Origin: Synaphobranchus kaupii
Lineage: Eukaryota; Chordata; Actinopteri; Anguilliformes; Synaphobranchidae
DNA length: 64,000 bases
NCBI GenBank assembly: GCA_029718625.1
Contig: CM056377.1
Coordinates: 33,894,653-33,958,652, forward strand
Reading direction: 5' to 3'
The notes below the pieces were generated by a model. That model made no database searches. It was given only the letters and a program-made list of their open reading frames with translations, and was not told the DNA's origin. Positions 24,481 to 36,000 of the stretch are shown here, piece by piece; the stretch's first letter is position 1, and every line of letters starts with the position of its first letter. The position numbers and the translations under genes were made by a program.

Positions 24481-26296
24481 AGTATGATGTCAAAAGACTG
24501 GCGGTGTGGCCAGAAGTAAGAACTGAACTTGGTGATGGGAGCACACACATGCCAATGAGGCAGCCCTGGCAGCTGGTAGGATGAATTACCCTAGACTGGC
24601 ATCTCTCCGCACTGATGATACCTCTCACATTGGCAGCGGTGCTATCACTGAGAGCACCCATCACGGCAACCTTGGTACATTACATGTACGTAATTACAAC
24701 AACATCAAGACTTAAGTCATAAGTCCATAATTACAGTTAAATGCACATTTGGGGGGTTTATTTTTGTCATGCGTGCCACAATGTTATCTTTGAGACTGTG
24801 TAATATAATATAACAATGGGAGTAATGCTATTAAGAATGTTTTAATGGGCCATAAAGAAATGGAATGGTGTTTGTAGTGTATGAAGAGAGTGAAGTAACA
24901 CTATTGTAAGAACCTTGACTGTGTGCAATGCTATTCGAACGATGCTGAAAGTCCCTGGGGGCTGATTAATTGAGTACCCCTGCTGTTCAATTAAACACTG
25001 ACGGATAGAAACTTTGGCGATGGAAGACCAACATGTCTCAGTTCCCTGAAGGCGATAACACCTCCTTGGTAACTTTGAATCTGTCAACTCATGTGATATG
25101 AGACTTTTCTGGAGTGAACACACACGCATACACATACACGCACAGGCATACACACACATACATGCATGTGTGTGCACATGCACACACGCGCACACACACA
25201 CACCCTAAAACAACCACTTTTCTAATCAAATTTGCCCAGAAATGTAGTTTTTCCCTCCCCCCTCAGTATAGTGCATACTTCACATTGCTGTAATGTTGTA
25301 CTCAGTGATTTGGCTCTGACCAGTACAGGGCTATAAAGAAAACACTAACTTTAAATTAGCTGCCCTTGGAAGAAAAGTTCCACAACCACATCCCCTACAA
25401 AGAGAAATATTGAGCCCAATATTTTGAAAACATGATCAGGAAATATTTCACAGGGTTTACAAAGCACTGTTAAAAAAAGAAATAACAAATAACATTACGA
25501 CAGAGTGCCGCAATTACAAAACATCAGGCCTACATGCTAAAACTTATATATCACTAACATTTTTTCACAACCTTTTGAATAAGGGTACAATTGACGATAT
25601 ACCAATCCCAGTGTCAGATCTAAATCTAAATCAGTGTCAGATCACTGTCAGTCAAAATATTAAATAGCACTGCTGTGCCAATTAATTTATATATGTACAG
25701 AGACTACAACTATCAACCTTGGCTGCTCAGTAAATGATCCACACAAATTAAAATGGGAATACCGACACTATTCACTACTCACTCATTCAGAACAAAATTA
25801 ATATTCTGCTGGCCGCATTTTAGTATGCAAAAATCATCTGTGTTATCCCTTCTTAGCGTTGCAGAATGGATGAGTCATACTGCACCACCCCAGGGAATAA
25901 AAAAATATTTAGAATAGACAAGCACATAGTATACACACTATACTGTCGCCTTTAATGCAAATTATAGTTATTCTTATCTGTGTCTGAGGTTATCTCAAAG
26001 TCAAACAGCCCCGTCACAATGTTCAGCATGACATGATGGAGCAGCAGGAAGAGAGAAGAAACGAAGCTATAGTTCCCCACAGAGTAAAAAAATGTAGAGG
26101 GTGTTTTGCTTTGGATTGTTAGTCTTGGACACCACCTCCCCCTCACAATGCCCATGGCCTCTGGCATGCATATGTACCTCATGGTGCTACTTCTAATGTA
26201 GTGCAATGTTGAATATCCAACCCAGAGGTTATTGCAGCCTTTACACTGCGAGGAACACACACACACTGATGCACCTCAGGCCTTCTTTGTCACTTC
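24481..26296. other. Spacer between minisatellite and Harbinger-like element
   Basis: A CA-rich compound microsatellite lies at 25118-25203. Otherwise AT-rich, with no supported gene. Confidence 0.5.
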
Positions 26297-27598
26297 GGGC
26301 TCTATCTTGACGGTCTTAGCGCTTGATCTAAAATACATGGCGCAGGTGCATTTAGGGCGTGTCCAAGTCCACTTCTGCGTGTTATCTGAGCGCTAGGTAC
26401 GGCGCAAGGTGAAAATGGACTGAACTTAATCTCTTCATTAATTATAGGTGTGTCTTGGGCGTGGCATGCAATAAACCAATCAAAATGTCATATCCCATTC
26501 CCTTTAAAAGTCATAGCCCATTCCTTGCGTTTGGAACTTGGGGTATATGATGGTACGTGGTGGATATAGTGAGCCTGTGAAAACAGCGATTTACAGTTGG
26601 TGAAACACATGGTCGTGTGTGTAGTTAAAGTGTGCAAGCAAGGAATAGGCTATATGGATCAATATTATGATCAATATTATTCGGACTAACCATTATGATG
26701 TGTTTTGATATACACAATAAACAATCTCTCACATCAGGGGTTCCTGGTAATTCACGACCAAACTATTTCCCAGAAATATACATGCGGTTTAATTTCGTTA
26801 TAACACCTGCAACAGCTGAGCATAAGCTACCTGAACTTGGCTTTCCTCTCAGATTTGAAAATGCCAAATTAGCCTGCTTGTTTAACAAATTTAAGCAAGC
26901 TTCATCCGAAGTTCATTATGTGCATTCTAATATTGATTAATAACGTAAATAGCATTATTTTGCTTTAATGATACCCTAAAGCCCTAAATACCCTAAGGCT
27001 GTCAGGTTGGAAACCCATAGGTTTACGCATATTTTCCCTTGTTTTATATTGTCCTGCTTATGGAAATATGACCAATGCGTTTTTACTGGTAGCTTAATGC
27101 CTTAAAACAAGCCCACTTTCCCGCAATTCCAGGGACAATGTGTGTATAGTCCAGGAGAGAAAATGTTTTATTTTTGGGAAAAATACGAATCCCTATTTCA
27201 CATTGTAATCTTAATATTTGTATGCATGCTTGTGCACGCCCCTGTGTGTAACAGACAGGAGGGTGTACATGCGTTGTGCACACGCCTATGTAGACACACT
27301 TGTATTGCGCAGTTAAAATAACATTGAAACAACTGCAACATGACTTTAGAACAGGTTTGTGGTAGATTTAGCGCAAATGCTTTTTGCTACCTCAAGACAG
27401 CGATACGCCAAAAATTATCCTGGCCACACCTCAGCTTAAGACCAACCTACTCATTTAACATGCTATGGGTGCAAGTTCACTTGTTATTTAAACAACATGA
27501 GCGCTGGGCATTAATTTGACAACTGCGTCGGTCTGAAACTAGCAAAGACTCTTGTGTTTGGGTTACCTCCGCTTAGCGCCGGGTGTAAGATGGGGCCC
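26297..27598. mobile_element. Harbinger-like DNA element, non-autonomous
   Basis: Ends GGGCTCTATCTT and AAGATGGGGCCC are imperfect 12-bp inverted repeats. Both subterminal regions carry GCGCTAAG/CTTAGCGC-type motifs, as in fish PIF/Harbinger elements. Flanking triplets TTC and TTA could be a decayed 3-bp target duplication. An 81-codon plus-strand frame (26695-26940) has no recognisable transposase motif. Confidence 0.55.
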
Positions 27599-28431
27599 TT
27601 AAGAGTGGAATATGGGTTTCCTCTGGATAACTTGGCTCAATGGTGCCACCTTGTGTATATATACTTGACCAACTTCCAATGTTTGTATAAGGCAGACCTA
27701 GAACACCATTTGATTATTTAATTATGTCCTCTTTTTTAATTTGGGGAACTTTTCCAGAACACTTTTGATGACACTGAAGCTGTCCTAATAGCAGGAGGTC
27801 TATTGATTCACATAATATAGTTCTCTTTCTATCTATATTGGAAACAAGCTAACTCTCTGTCTTACACTCCTACAAGTCCATGCCATTTACTAAATATTTT
27901 CCATTTCAGTTACTGTAGGTTGGGCTGGGTATGGTGTGTACTGCACAACATATTCCACACAGCTTAAATGCCTAAATGAGCCATTCGTATTTTTAACATC
28001 ATTGTAAAAACTGTATAACAAGAAGTAATGTGAAAGTTCTAAAATAACAGATGGTGTTATTTAGGCAATCACAATATATGAGGGAAAGTTTTAATATTAT
28101 GTTATTTTTGATGGTTGGCATCCAAGCTATAAATTCTATGTGCATACTGATAGGTTTTTTAAATAAAAATGCAATTGTATTTGTAATGGTGAGAGGTGTT
28201 TGCCGAGAATGGATGTGATTTAAGTTTTGGTTCAATAAATATGCTAAGGGAGTTGCTGCAATAACTTTTTTATTTATTTATTTATTTTTACTTCATTACA
28301 GGGCTTGCAATATGTCAGTCTCACTGATAAGTGTTACACAGTTAAGAATGTGTGACCTTGTGACTGAATTTCAATTATAGCACAAGTTATGCCTACCTGT
28401 TCCACTGTTTGTTTTTGTATTTTTTAAAGCA
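27599..28431. other. Spacer, nothing recognised
   Basis: AT-rich DNA without supported features. Confidence 0.5.
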
Positions 28432-28439
28432 GTGGTTCT

Positions 28440-29162
28440 CAATCCTGGTCCTGGGGACCCCCTGTGTATGCTGGTTTTCGTTCCAACCACAATTGCAATA
28501 CCAGAATTTTAACAAGCTGTTATTTTTTCTTAATTAGGTGTTTTTATTGTATAGAGAGAACACTTTAAACTCTTTACTCTCTTAAGCCACGTTATGTTAG
28601 CAATAGCTATGCATGCTTTGAAGAAAAGAAATCCCATGTTCGTTATGCTTAATGTTTTATATTGCAAACAATTACAAAGAAGAGGTAAGAACTCAGGTGA
28701 ATAGGCTCCTAATTAGGTAATTGAACACAAGTTTAAGTTCCTTCATAATTTTTTCCTTAAACTTGTTAACACAATGCAGGTTTGGCTCGTTATCATTTGC
28801 TTTGTCTTTGAATTCTTCATTATTTACCAAACGGTTAGTTTTAGTGGCCATGTGTCCACAATTTCACCAATTATGAGCCAATTGATTCACCTCAGTCTTT
28901 AATTTGATCAGTTAAAACATTGTTTACCTCCTTTTAATTGTTTACAATACAGCACAATGTGAATATTGGACTTTTATTCTTCATGGCATGCACAGCTATT
29001 ACTAACATAATGTGGCTTAAGAATGTAAATAATCCCTCTAAACATTAAAAACACATAATTAAGAAAAATGAACAGCTTGTTAAAATTCAAGTATTGCAAT
29101 TGTGGTTGGAACGAAAACCAGCATACACAGAGGGTCCCCAGGACCAGGGTTGAGAACCACTG
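28440..29162. mobile_element. hAT-type MITE with perfect 8-bp target duplication
   Basis: Ends CAGTGGTTCTCAATCCTGGT and ACCAGGGTTGAGAACCACTG. Inverted repeats of roughly 190 bp (28440-28620 with 28985-29162) share GTATGCTGGTTTTCGTTCCA. TTTTAAAG at 28432-28439 is repeated exactly at 29163-29170, the 8-bp duplication expected of hAT. The interior (28640-28960) has no transposase; part of it recurs at 15945-16130. Confidence 0.92.
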
Positions 29163-29328
29163 TTTTAAAGGAATGCTCTATGAGTACTAGTGCATGGTGA
29201 GACCCAACCACTTGTCCTACGGGGTCCACATTACAAAAAAAAAAAAAAATTCATGGTTGTAGAAGATATAATTCCGAGGTCCAGCTAAGTAGTCAGTTTT
29301 ATTCTATCATTTTTCTCAGGAGCTCTGT

Positions 29329-29349
29329 AGCTAGCTAGCTAGCTAGCTA
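29329..29349 (+). repeat. (GCTA)n microsatellite
   Basis: About five AGCT/GCTA units in tandem. Confidence 0.9.
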
Positions 29350-29599
29350 AGCACACTTACCAGTAGTGAAAGTCCTTGCTTTTCCTTTCAGTCGTAGAGC
29401 TATTTGTTGCTCTGTTGCCACTTGGCTAACCTACTCATGTCTGAGAGAAAGTGTCTGAAATCCATCTCAATTCTTATCTTTGGCAGTATTGCTGGCAAAC
29501 TTGACCTACTGCATGTCAATTTTTTTCCTGAGGTGAGTGATAGTTGCTTATGCTAAAGTAAGCTACGTGCCTTTTTGTGAGCTTGTTTGAGATAATTTG

Positions 29600-29631
29600 T
29601 GCTGCTGTGCTGCTGTGCTGCTGTGCTGCTG
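29600..29631 (+). repeat. (GCTGCTGT)n short tandem repeat
   Basis: Four 8-bp units just upstream of the 97-codon ORF and the pgpep1 start. Confidence 0.85.
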
Positions 29632-29662
29632 AGCACACCAACGTGACAGAGAAAGTTTTGAA

Positions 29663-29956
29663 ATGGAAAGAGTGATCTATCCTCAGAGTGCAGATATTTT
29701 ATCAGAAGTGTTCGTTCGATGCAATCTTCACCCGATTCTGTTCCGAGAAGATTTTCTCCCAGCGATTGGTGCGAACGGAGTGCGCGTCATAGAATCATCC
29801 ATCCACAGGCAGCTGGGTGAGTGTGTTTACGTATCATCAGCTGATGCAGGTGTTTTACGCGATTACGTCACACGCAGCCTATCAAGGAGAGCGTCAGAAA
29901 GACGGAGAAAGAGAAGGGTAACTGCAACTAAACCGGTTGCCGTCAGAAAAAAGTGA
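29663..29956 (+). CDS. Unassigned 97-codon ORF just upstream of pgpep1
   Basis: An open frame from ATG (AAATGG context) to TGA, ending 92 bp before the pgpep1 start codon. The N-terminal half is mixed/hydrophobic (ILSEVFVRCNLHPILF), followed by IHRQLGECVYVSSADAG and an arginine-rich C-terminus (SLSRRASERRRKRR, about residues 72-85). I do not recognise it. A donor-like G|GTGAGT lies inside it near 29815, so part could be a non-coding first exon. Its length, ATG context and CpG content fit an upstream ORF in the pgpep1 5'UTR, a small independent gene, or chance. A TTACGTCA (CRE-type) motif lies at about 29864. Confidence 0.3.
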   Translation: MERVIYPQSADILSEVFVRCNLHPILFREDFLPAIGANGVRVIESSIHRQLGECVYVSSADAGVLRDYVTRSLSRRASERRRKRRVTATKPVAVRKK

Positions 29957-30048
29957 AGAGATAGGGCGAAACCCTTTGGACGGGCGGATCTCCTGTTACA
30001 TTATTGTAGAAAACGCAGGTTATTCGAAACTATTACCACCGGACGACC

Positions 30049-33000
30049 ATGAATAATAGCAAGAGGACTGTTATAGTAACAGGTAAGTGTTGTCAACTTT
30101 ACTCTGCTTGCTTTTGTATAGTCCGATTCATATTCTTCCTGCCCATATTCTTTCAACCGGGAGTGATAAACAATGTATCGCTGTAGAATTCAAACGTCAT
30201 GCTTGACGTGCGTATTTTCACCATTTCCAGTCAAACTATACCGTTTATCTACCGATTTTTTTGTTTTGTTTTGCTTAATGTTGAATTAGAATACAGTTGC
30301 AACAACAACAATCTGTCTCTTCATGTGTTTATTTAAAGTAACCAACCAATGGTAGTTTATGTCCCTTCAGACTGATAACATAGTATATAAGTTTTATTTG
30401 AATCTCATTTTGTCATTTGAATGACACAATCAATGTTAAACGCAACATAATCTAGATCCTATAGGCCTTATGAATGGCATAGACAGATTTCTCTTTGTGC
30501 ATGATAAAGAAAGTTTTCCGCATTTTAGTTATGACAATAGGCTCACTCATTTCTCCCCATTATGATGGCAGTAGAAAATAGCATAGTAGAAGTGCATTAT
30601 GAAGTCTGTACTGGCACTGTCGCCACTGTTGTGCGTATCGCTGTAGCATGCGATGTTTAAAATAAGAACAAATCGGCAGTAGTTGCAAATAAGCCAGCTG
30701 CCTGCTCCCGAAGTATCTCTTCCAGACACAAAGCCCTGTGGAAATCTCGGGTCAGCCAGATAAAAGATGCAGATTGCCTGGGAACAGTGTTGCACACAAA
30801 AGAGAGCTGACAAGCAGCTGCCGACCCCTCTCCCCCTCTAGCCTCCCCCTCAAACAGAGATGGTCCCAAGAGAACAGAATGGACGATTCATTCTTGGGCC
30901 AATGTTATGGCATTCTATAAAGACACCGTTCCAACCCGTCTATTATAATAGTTTCACAACTTTCTCGACGGAGCGAAATGGCAACGTGCTTTGGTTTAAT
31001 TTTCATTTTCATCTGAACTATTTTTGGCATTTCCATGCTCTCAGCTATTCTTTGACAAGCTAGAAGCAATTTAATTGTCCATAGCAATGAGTACTTTTTA
31101 ACGTAGGCCTATATAGAATACTATGTTTAGACGTGCCACTAAGTAAACAATTCGATGTTTTAGTTTTTTAACAAGTGGTGGCATTTTATTTAAATAAAAT
31201 GTTATGGGGAGTTGAAGTGGTGCACATCATCATAACTTCCACTAGGGAACAGTTCGACCAGGGAACAATTTGATCTGTGCAGGCTCTTCGCTTATGCGCT
31301 TCTCTGGAATGTGTAAACAACATTGAACGTTGGCTGTAGCCTACATAACTGGTTTCAATACGTTCAAGCTAATGTCTGGTTTCAATACGTTCAAGCTAAT
31401 GTCAGATGTCCTAACATATAATTCACCATGGCTATAAGGTAGCTTGTGGAGAATGTTCTGGTTTTGAGTGGAAGCAGCCCCGCTGCTACACGAGTCATTG
31501 TTTTTTCAGAAACGCGAGCTGCTAAATCTTTTCCCGGTGTTTTGAAAGGTGTGCAGGATTTTGCAGGATGAGAGAAAATCAGACTTGGATTTTAGATGAA
31601 TGACAATTACAATAATAAGAATGATGTTAGTCTGCAAAGCCCATAATTGTTTTTCTATTGTTTCAGATGGGGTGTGTTTTCCTTAGAATGTTGAATAAAT
31701 ATTTGTCATTAAAAATTCAACACATGTATGTCATCACTTTAAACGATACAGTCTGTGATCATCAATCCCATTTTTATAATCTTTTATGTACATTAACTCT
31801 CGGGGCATAATGGAAAACTATAATCAGATAACACCCTTATACCTTTAAAGAGACATTCTTGAATCACACTGGTGGTGCAGTGGATAGGACTGTCGCCTCA
31901 CAGCAAGAAGGTTTGAATCGAGTTTGAATCCCGGTCGAGGGCCTTTCTGTATGGAGCATGCATGTTCTCCCAGTGTCCGCGTGGGTTTCCTCCAGGTACT
32001 ACACAGTCCAAAGAACATGCAGGTTAGGCTAATTTTAGACTCAAAATTGCCCATAGGTATGAGTGGATTTGATTTAGTGAACCGTTGCGCCATTACACCC
32101 ACATTGGTGACGCTCGCCGGTGAAGACAGGCAAAGCAGTCTTCTTGCTTATTTAAATTGAACAGGAACCGGCGCAAACATGGCTCAACAAGCCGACCCAG
32201 CCATAATCGCTGCGAGGTTGTCGTCATCATAACATTACGCCGCTTGGCGCATCAAGAGTACACCGGTTCTTTTAAATTGCACGCAATCAGTGCCAATCCG
32301 GTTAACCCTGTCCATGCCCGGGCACTTAATCGAACCCACTCAATGAGTGTGAGAGTGAATGGTGTGTGTCCCCTGTGATGGATTGGCGAGCCTTGTCACC
32401 CTGCCTCTCGCCCAATGCATGCTGGGATATGCTCCAGCCCCCTACGACCCTGGCCCAGGAATAAGCGGGTTAGATAATAGATGGATGGATGTAATTCAGC
32501 TGTTAACTAACTTACCATTAAGGTATTCTACAAGTTTCTTGAGTTCAAAAATTTTTTATGGAGTCAATATGCTTTTCAAATATTAACACAATGTATATTA
32601 TGATTTGATATATATTTGCATAACCATCCCTCGATAATCAAGTTAAGATCTAACATATATTGTACTGCTCTGTACTTTCTCTGTACTTTTTATGCTCAAA
32701 ACCCGGTGGCCAGAATCGATGATCAGATTCAAGTTGACTATGGCATTTTTAACATTGATGGGGTTCTGTCTTCAGGGAGTGGCAGAACATTTCACCGCTC
32801 TTGAAGGCATGAAGAGGAAGCCAGGAAATATGCTTGCAGTCGCTGATGCCCCAGCTGGACTGCAGTGTAAACTGATGTTACTCGAACGTGCTCCTGAAGA
32901 AGCAGATTGACATAGCTGTGCTTCTCTGCACTGTAGATGTGACAGTCGTTTTTTGGCTCTCCGTGATGGCGGAACAGAAGCTGTGCTCAGCTGGAACAGG

Positions 33001-36000
33001 TCACAGGAAGTATAGTAAGATCAGAAAGTTTGCTGGTGGAACACAGGCACTGTATAACATAATGTTTTTGCAGAGGTAGCACATGCAGCATGTAGCTGAT
33101 GGTGGACTGATTGTGATATAGGTGCACTTACCTTAGTTTCTAATATAGTCTTAGATGTATAGTTTTAGATTTATGGAGACAGTGGTCTCTTAGTAAAGAG
33201 AAATCCAGAGGGAGCCCCTTATGGATACAGCATAATTTTCAGTGTTTTCAATGTTTCATTGGGACCTATTATTGAACCAGGTGTGAGACCATGAAAATTT
33301 CGAGGCATCAGCTACTTCTCCACACTGCTGCTTTGCAGTTTATAGTGGCTGTGTGCATTTGAAAGTAGTCCAGGTGGAACAGTGAGGGAGTGTTTGCATG
33401 CTGCTTTTAATTTCTATGGAGCTTTAAATGAATTGGATTGCTTGATTGAGCTATTACTGATCTGAGACTTGACATCCCTTAACTGGAGTGAAGCCAGTAT
33501 GTATGGAGTGTGGAGTGCCCTGAGGACTATGGATGGGAAGCACTGATTTAGTTCATGGACGGTAATCTTTAGTCCTTGAGAGATGTAGGCCCTGCTGGAA
33601 TTTGTACATTCGCTGCTCACCATTTAAAGTAAGGTAATTTGATAGGAAGCCAATTAATCCTTTGGTACAGGTGTAAATTGGTTTCTAGTCTAGGGACACA
33701 GCTCCAGTCCATTCCCCCGAACTGTCCTGAATGTGTGTGCAACCAACTGTACCTGGGTCATCTCTCAAGCGGACCTCATGAGAGTCATTGATGGAGATGC
33801 CCATGTAATACTTTGTTTATAGGGCGGCAGTGTAGTATAATGGTTAAGGAACTGGCCTTGTAACCGAAAGGTTGCAGGTTTGATTCCCAGGTAGGACACT
33901 GCCGTTGTACCCTTGAGCAAGGTACTTAACCTGAATCGCTTCAGTATATATCCAGCTGTATAAATGGATAATATGCTAAAAAGTTGTGTAAGTCACTCTG
34001 GATAAATACCTGCTAAATGCCTGTAATGTAATGTAATGTAATGTTTATGAGTATCTGCTCTCCTTTATTTTACAGGTTTCGGGCCCTTTGGAGAACACTC
34101 TATCAATGCCAGCTGGGTGGCAGTCCAGGTAGGAGTCACTCAACACACATTTCACTAACTGGAGACCACCCTCTCTTCAACTAACTCCCATTTCGAACAT
34201 AAGGATAGCTGTTTTCGGGTCCAGCGCAGTGGTGTGACAAACTTCATTTTCGGCACCGTTCAGAGCTCGCATGACTAAACCTCAGAACGGATTTCAGCCC
34301 GTACATGGTCAACGCTGCTAACGGAGAATGCCGAGCGAAATGCTCTCTGTGTCACTGGCCCTGGGCCTTGCCAGAAAGAAAGTAGTTCACCTTGCCTTCC
34401 TCGTCATCCAGTCTATTTCTGAATTTAGAATTTTTTATTAAAACACCTCCTTCATTAACACAAAAGTGTCATAAGCGAAAAGCTTTTTCAGAGAATGAAC
34501 CACACGGATGCACAGTTTATGAAATATGTGTCCGTGTGGCCCATACTCTGATAATTAAATAAATAATCCCCTCCTTGTGTATTTTCTGATGAAAGTTAAG
34601 GTAAGTAGCAGCTATATAGCAGGTAGTTAAGATATTGTGTGTCAGGTGAAGCTTTCCGGTGAAGCAAACTGGCTATGTTATGTTCTGCGTTTGGGCGGCC
34701 TTGTACCAGTGTTGAGAGATGCATGTAGTCCTGTCGTTGTTAAAGGCTGAGGGAATTGTAACACAAACAGAAACCTTAGAGTCTCTCTCCCATCCTCCTT
34801 CACTAGTGTGACCTGCATCTCAATGAGGAGAAGGAAAAATCAATTTAAAGCAACTTAACTAAGTGCCTGCAGTGCTGCTAAGCAGAGGCTGCGCTGGCAG
34901 TAAATTTAGTCAGAAATTGATAAATGTATTGGTTCTTTCTCTGACTACTGGTTGTTTCATTTAAATGAGCTAATGCTCAGGCTGTGAATCACCATTTTAA
35001 AGTTCAAATGTTGTGCAGAGTAGCTCAAATTCAGGTGTGGATTTTAATCTTGATGTTAAAATTTGTTTATGATTTACTGTGCCCCACACGTCACTAGGTT
35101 AAAGAAAGAGCCTTCATTATTCCCAACATTATGACTGAAAGTCCAGCTCCTGCATTGCGGTGAGAGGTGCATTGAACCTGACACAGTCTTTGTCATTTCA
35201 CTTTTTAAGATATTGCCTACACTCTTTATATTACAGAAATAAACATATCACTTTACTAATTTACTACTGATATCATATACACGTAACTATTTTGTTCTGG
35301 TTGCAGCTGGGCTTCTAAAAATTAATATTCAAATGTGAAATAATATTTTAGGAATATAACCCTCCTGATTGTTAGTCTTGTTTGTACTAACAACATCTTA
35401 AGTAACATCTAAAAGAAAACCTGAGCATGTAGATCAATGGCTAAAGATTAATAGCTCAATCATATTGTTATTATTTTATTATATGCTTAGCAGAGCAACA
35501 TAAATAGCTTCTATTTTTATTTTATAGTTAATATTTTATCATTCATGACACACATTTGAGATTTGTCATGAATGGATGAGAGTACTATGTGAGCAAAGTT
35601 TCCAGAATATCAGAAAATTATGTCTCATGGGATAGTCACATGTCTCACTGAGGAGAAAGAATCTGATCTTGTCTGTCCTTTGATGTTAATTAAACTGCTT
35701 CCTTTTGGTGTGGAGGAAGGCTGCAGTTTGCCTGCTGGGTGGGGGAAAAAAGAAGTTGTCCTAATTGAAACCAAATCTGATTTCATTGGAAACGTGTTCT
35801 TATCTGTAGCCTGAGTCATGGTGCCTTCATGAGTTGTGAATTTCAATTGAGGGCTGGAGCAGGAGAGAGGTTAATGTGTGGACTACGCTGGGGGAAGGGC
35901 GCTGCGCTTTATTGGGAAATTAGAAGGGGACAATGGTTGTCAGGGTGTCTAGACAGACCTGATAAGGATATTAAACGCAAACAAAGGGCTGCTTTGTGTA

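Larger units (their letters stand above)
30083..34075 (+). other. pgpep1 intron 1
   Basis: Contains the two SINE entries, the probable solo LTR and a 27-bp tandem duplication at about 31348-31402 (CTGGTTTCAATACGTTCAAG twice). No other gene was recognised. The acceptor TTTACAG at 34075 follows a SINE tail by about 30 bp. Confidence 0.8.

Noticed and set aside
22892..24584. Long open frames of 375-536 codons rich in His/Pro/Thr/Ser
   Set aside because: They occupy all three forward frames of a G-poor minisatellite; no start context, splice site or domain.
31845..32160. 78-85 codon frames around 32 kb
   Set aside because: Located in the SINE body and solo LTR; repeat translations.
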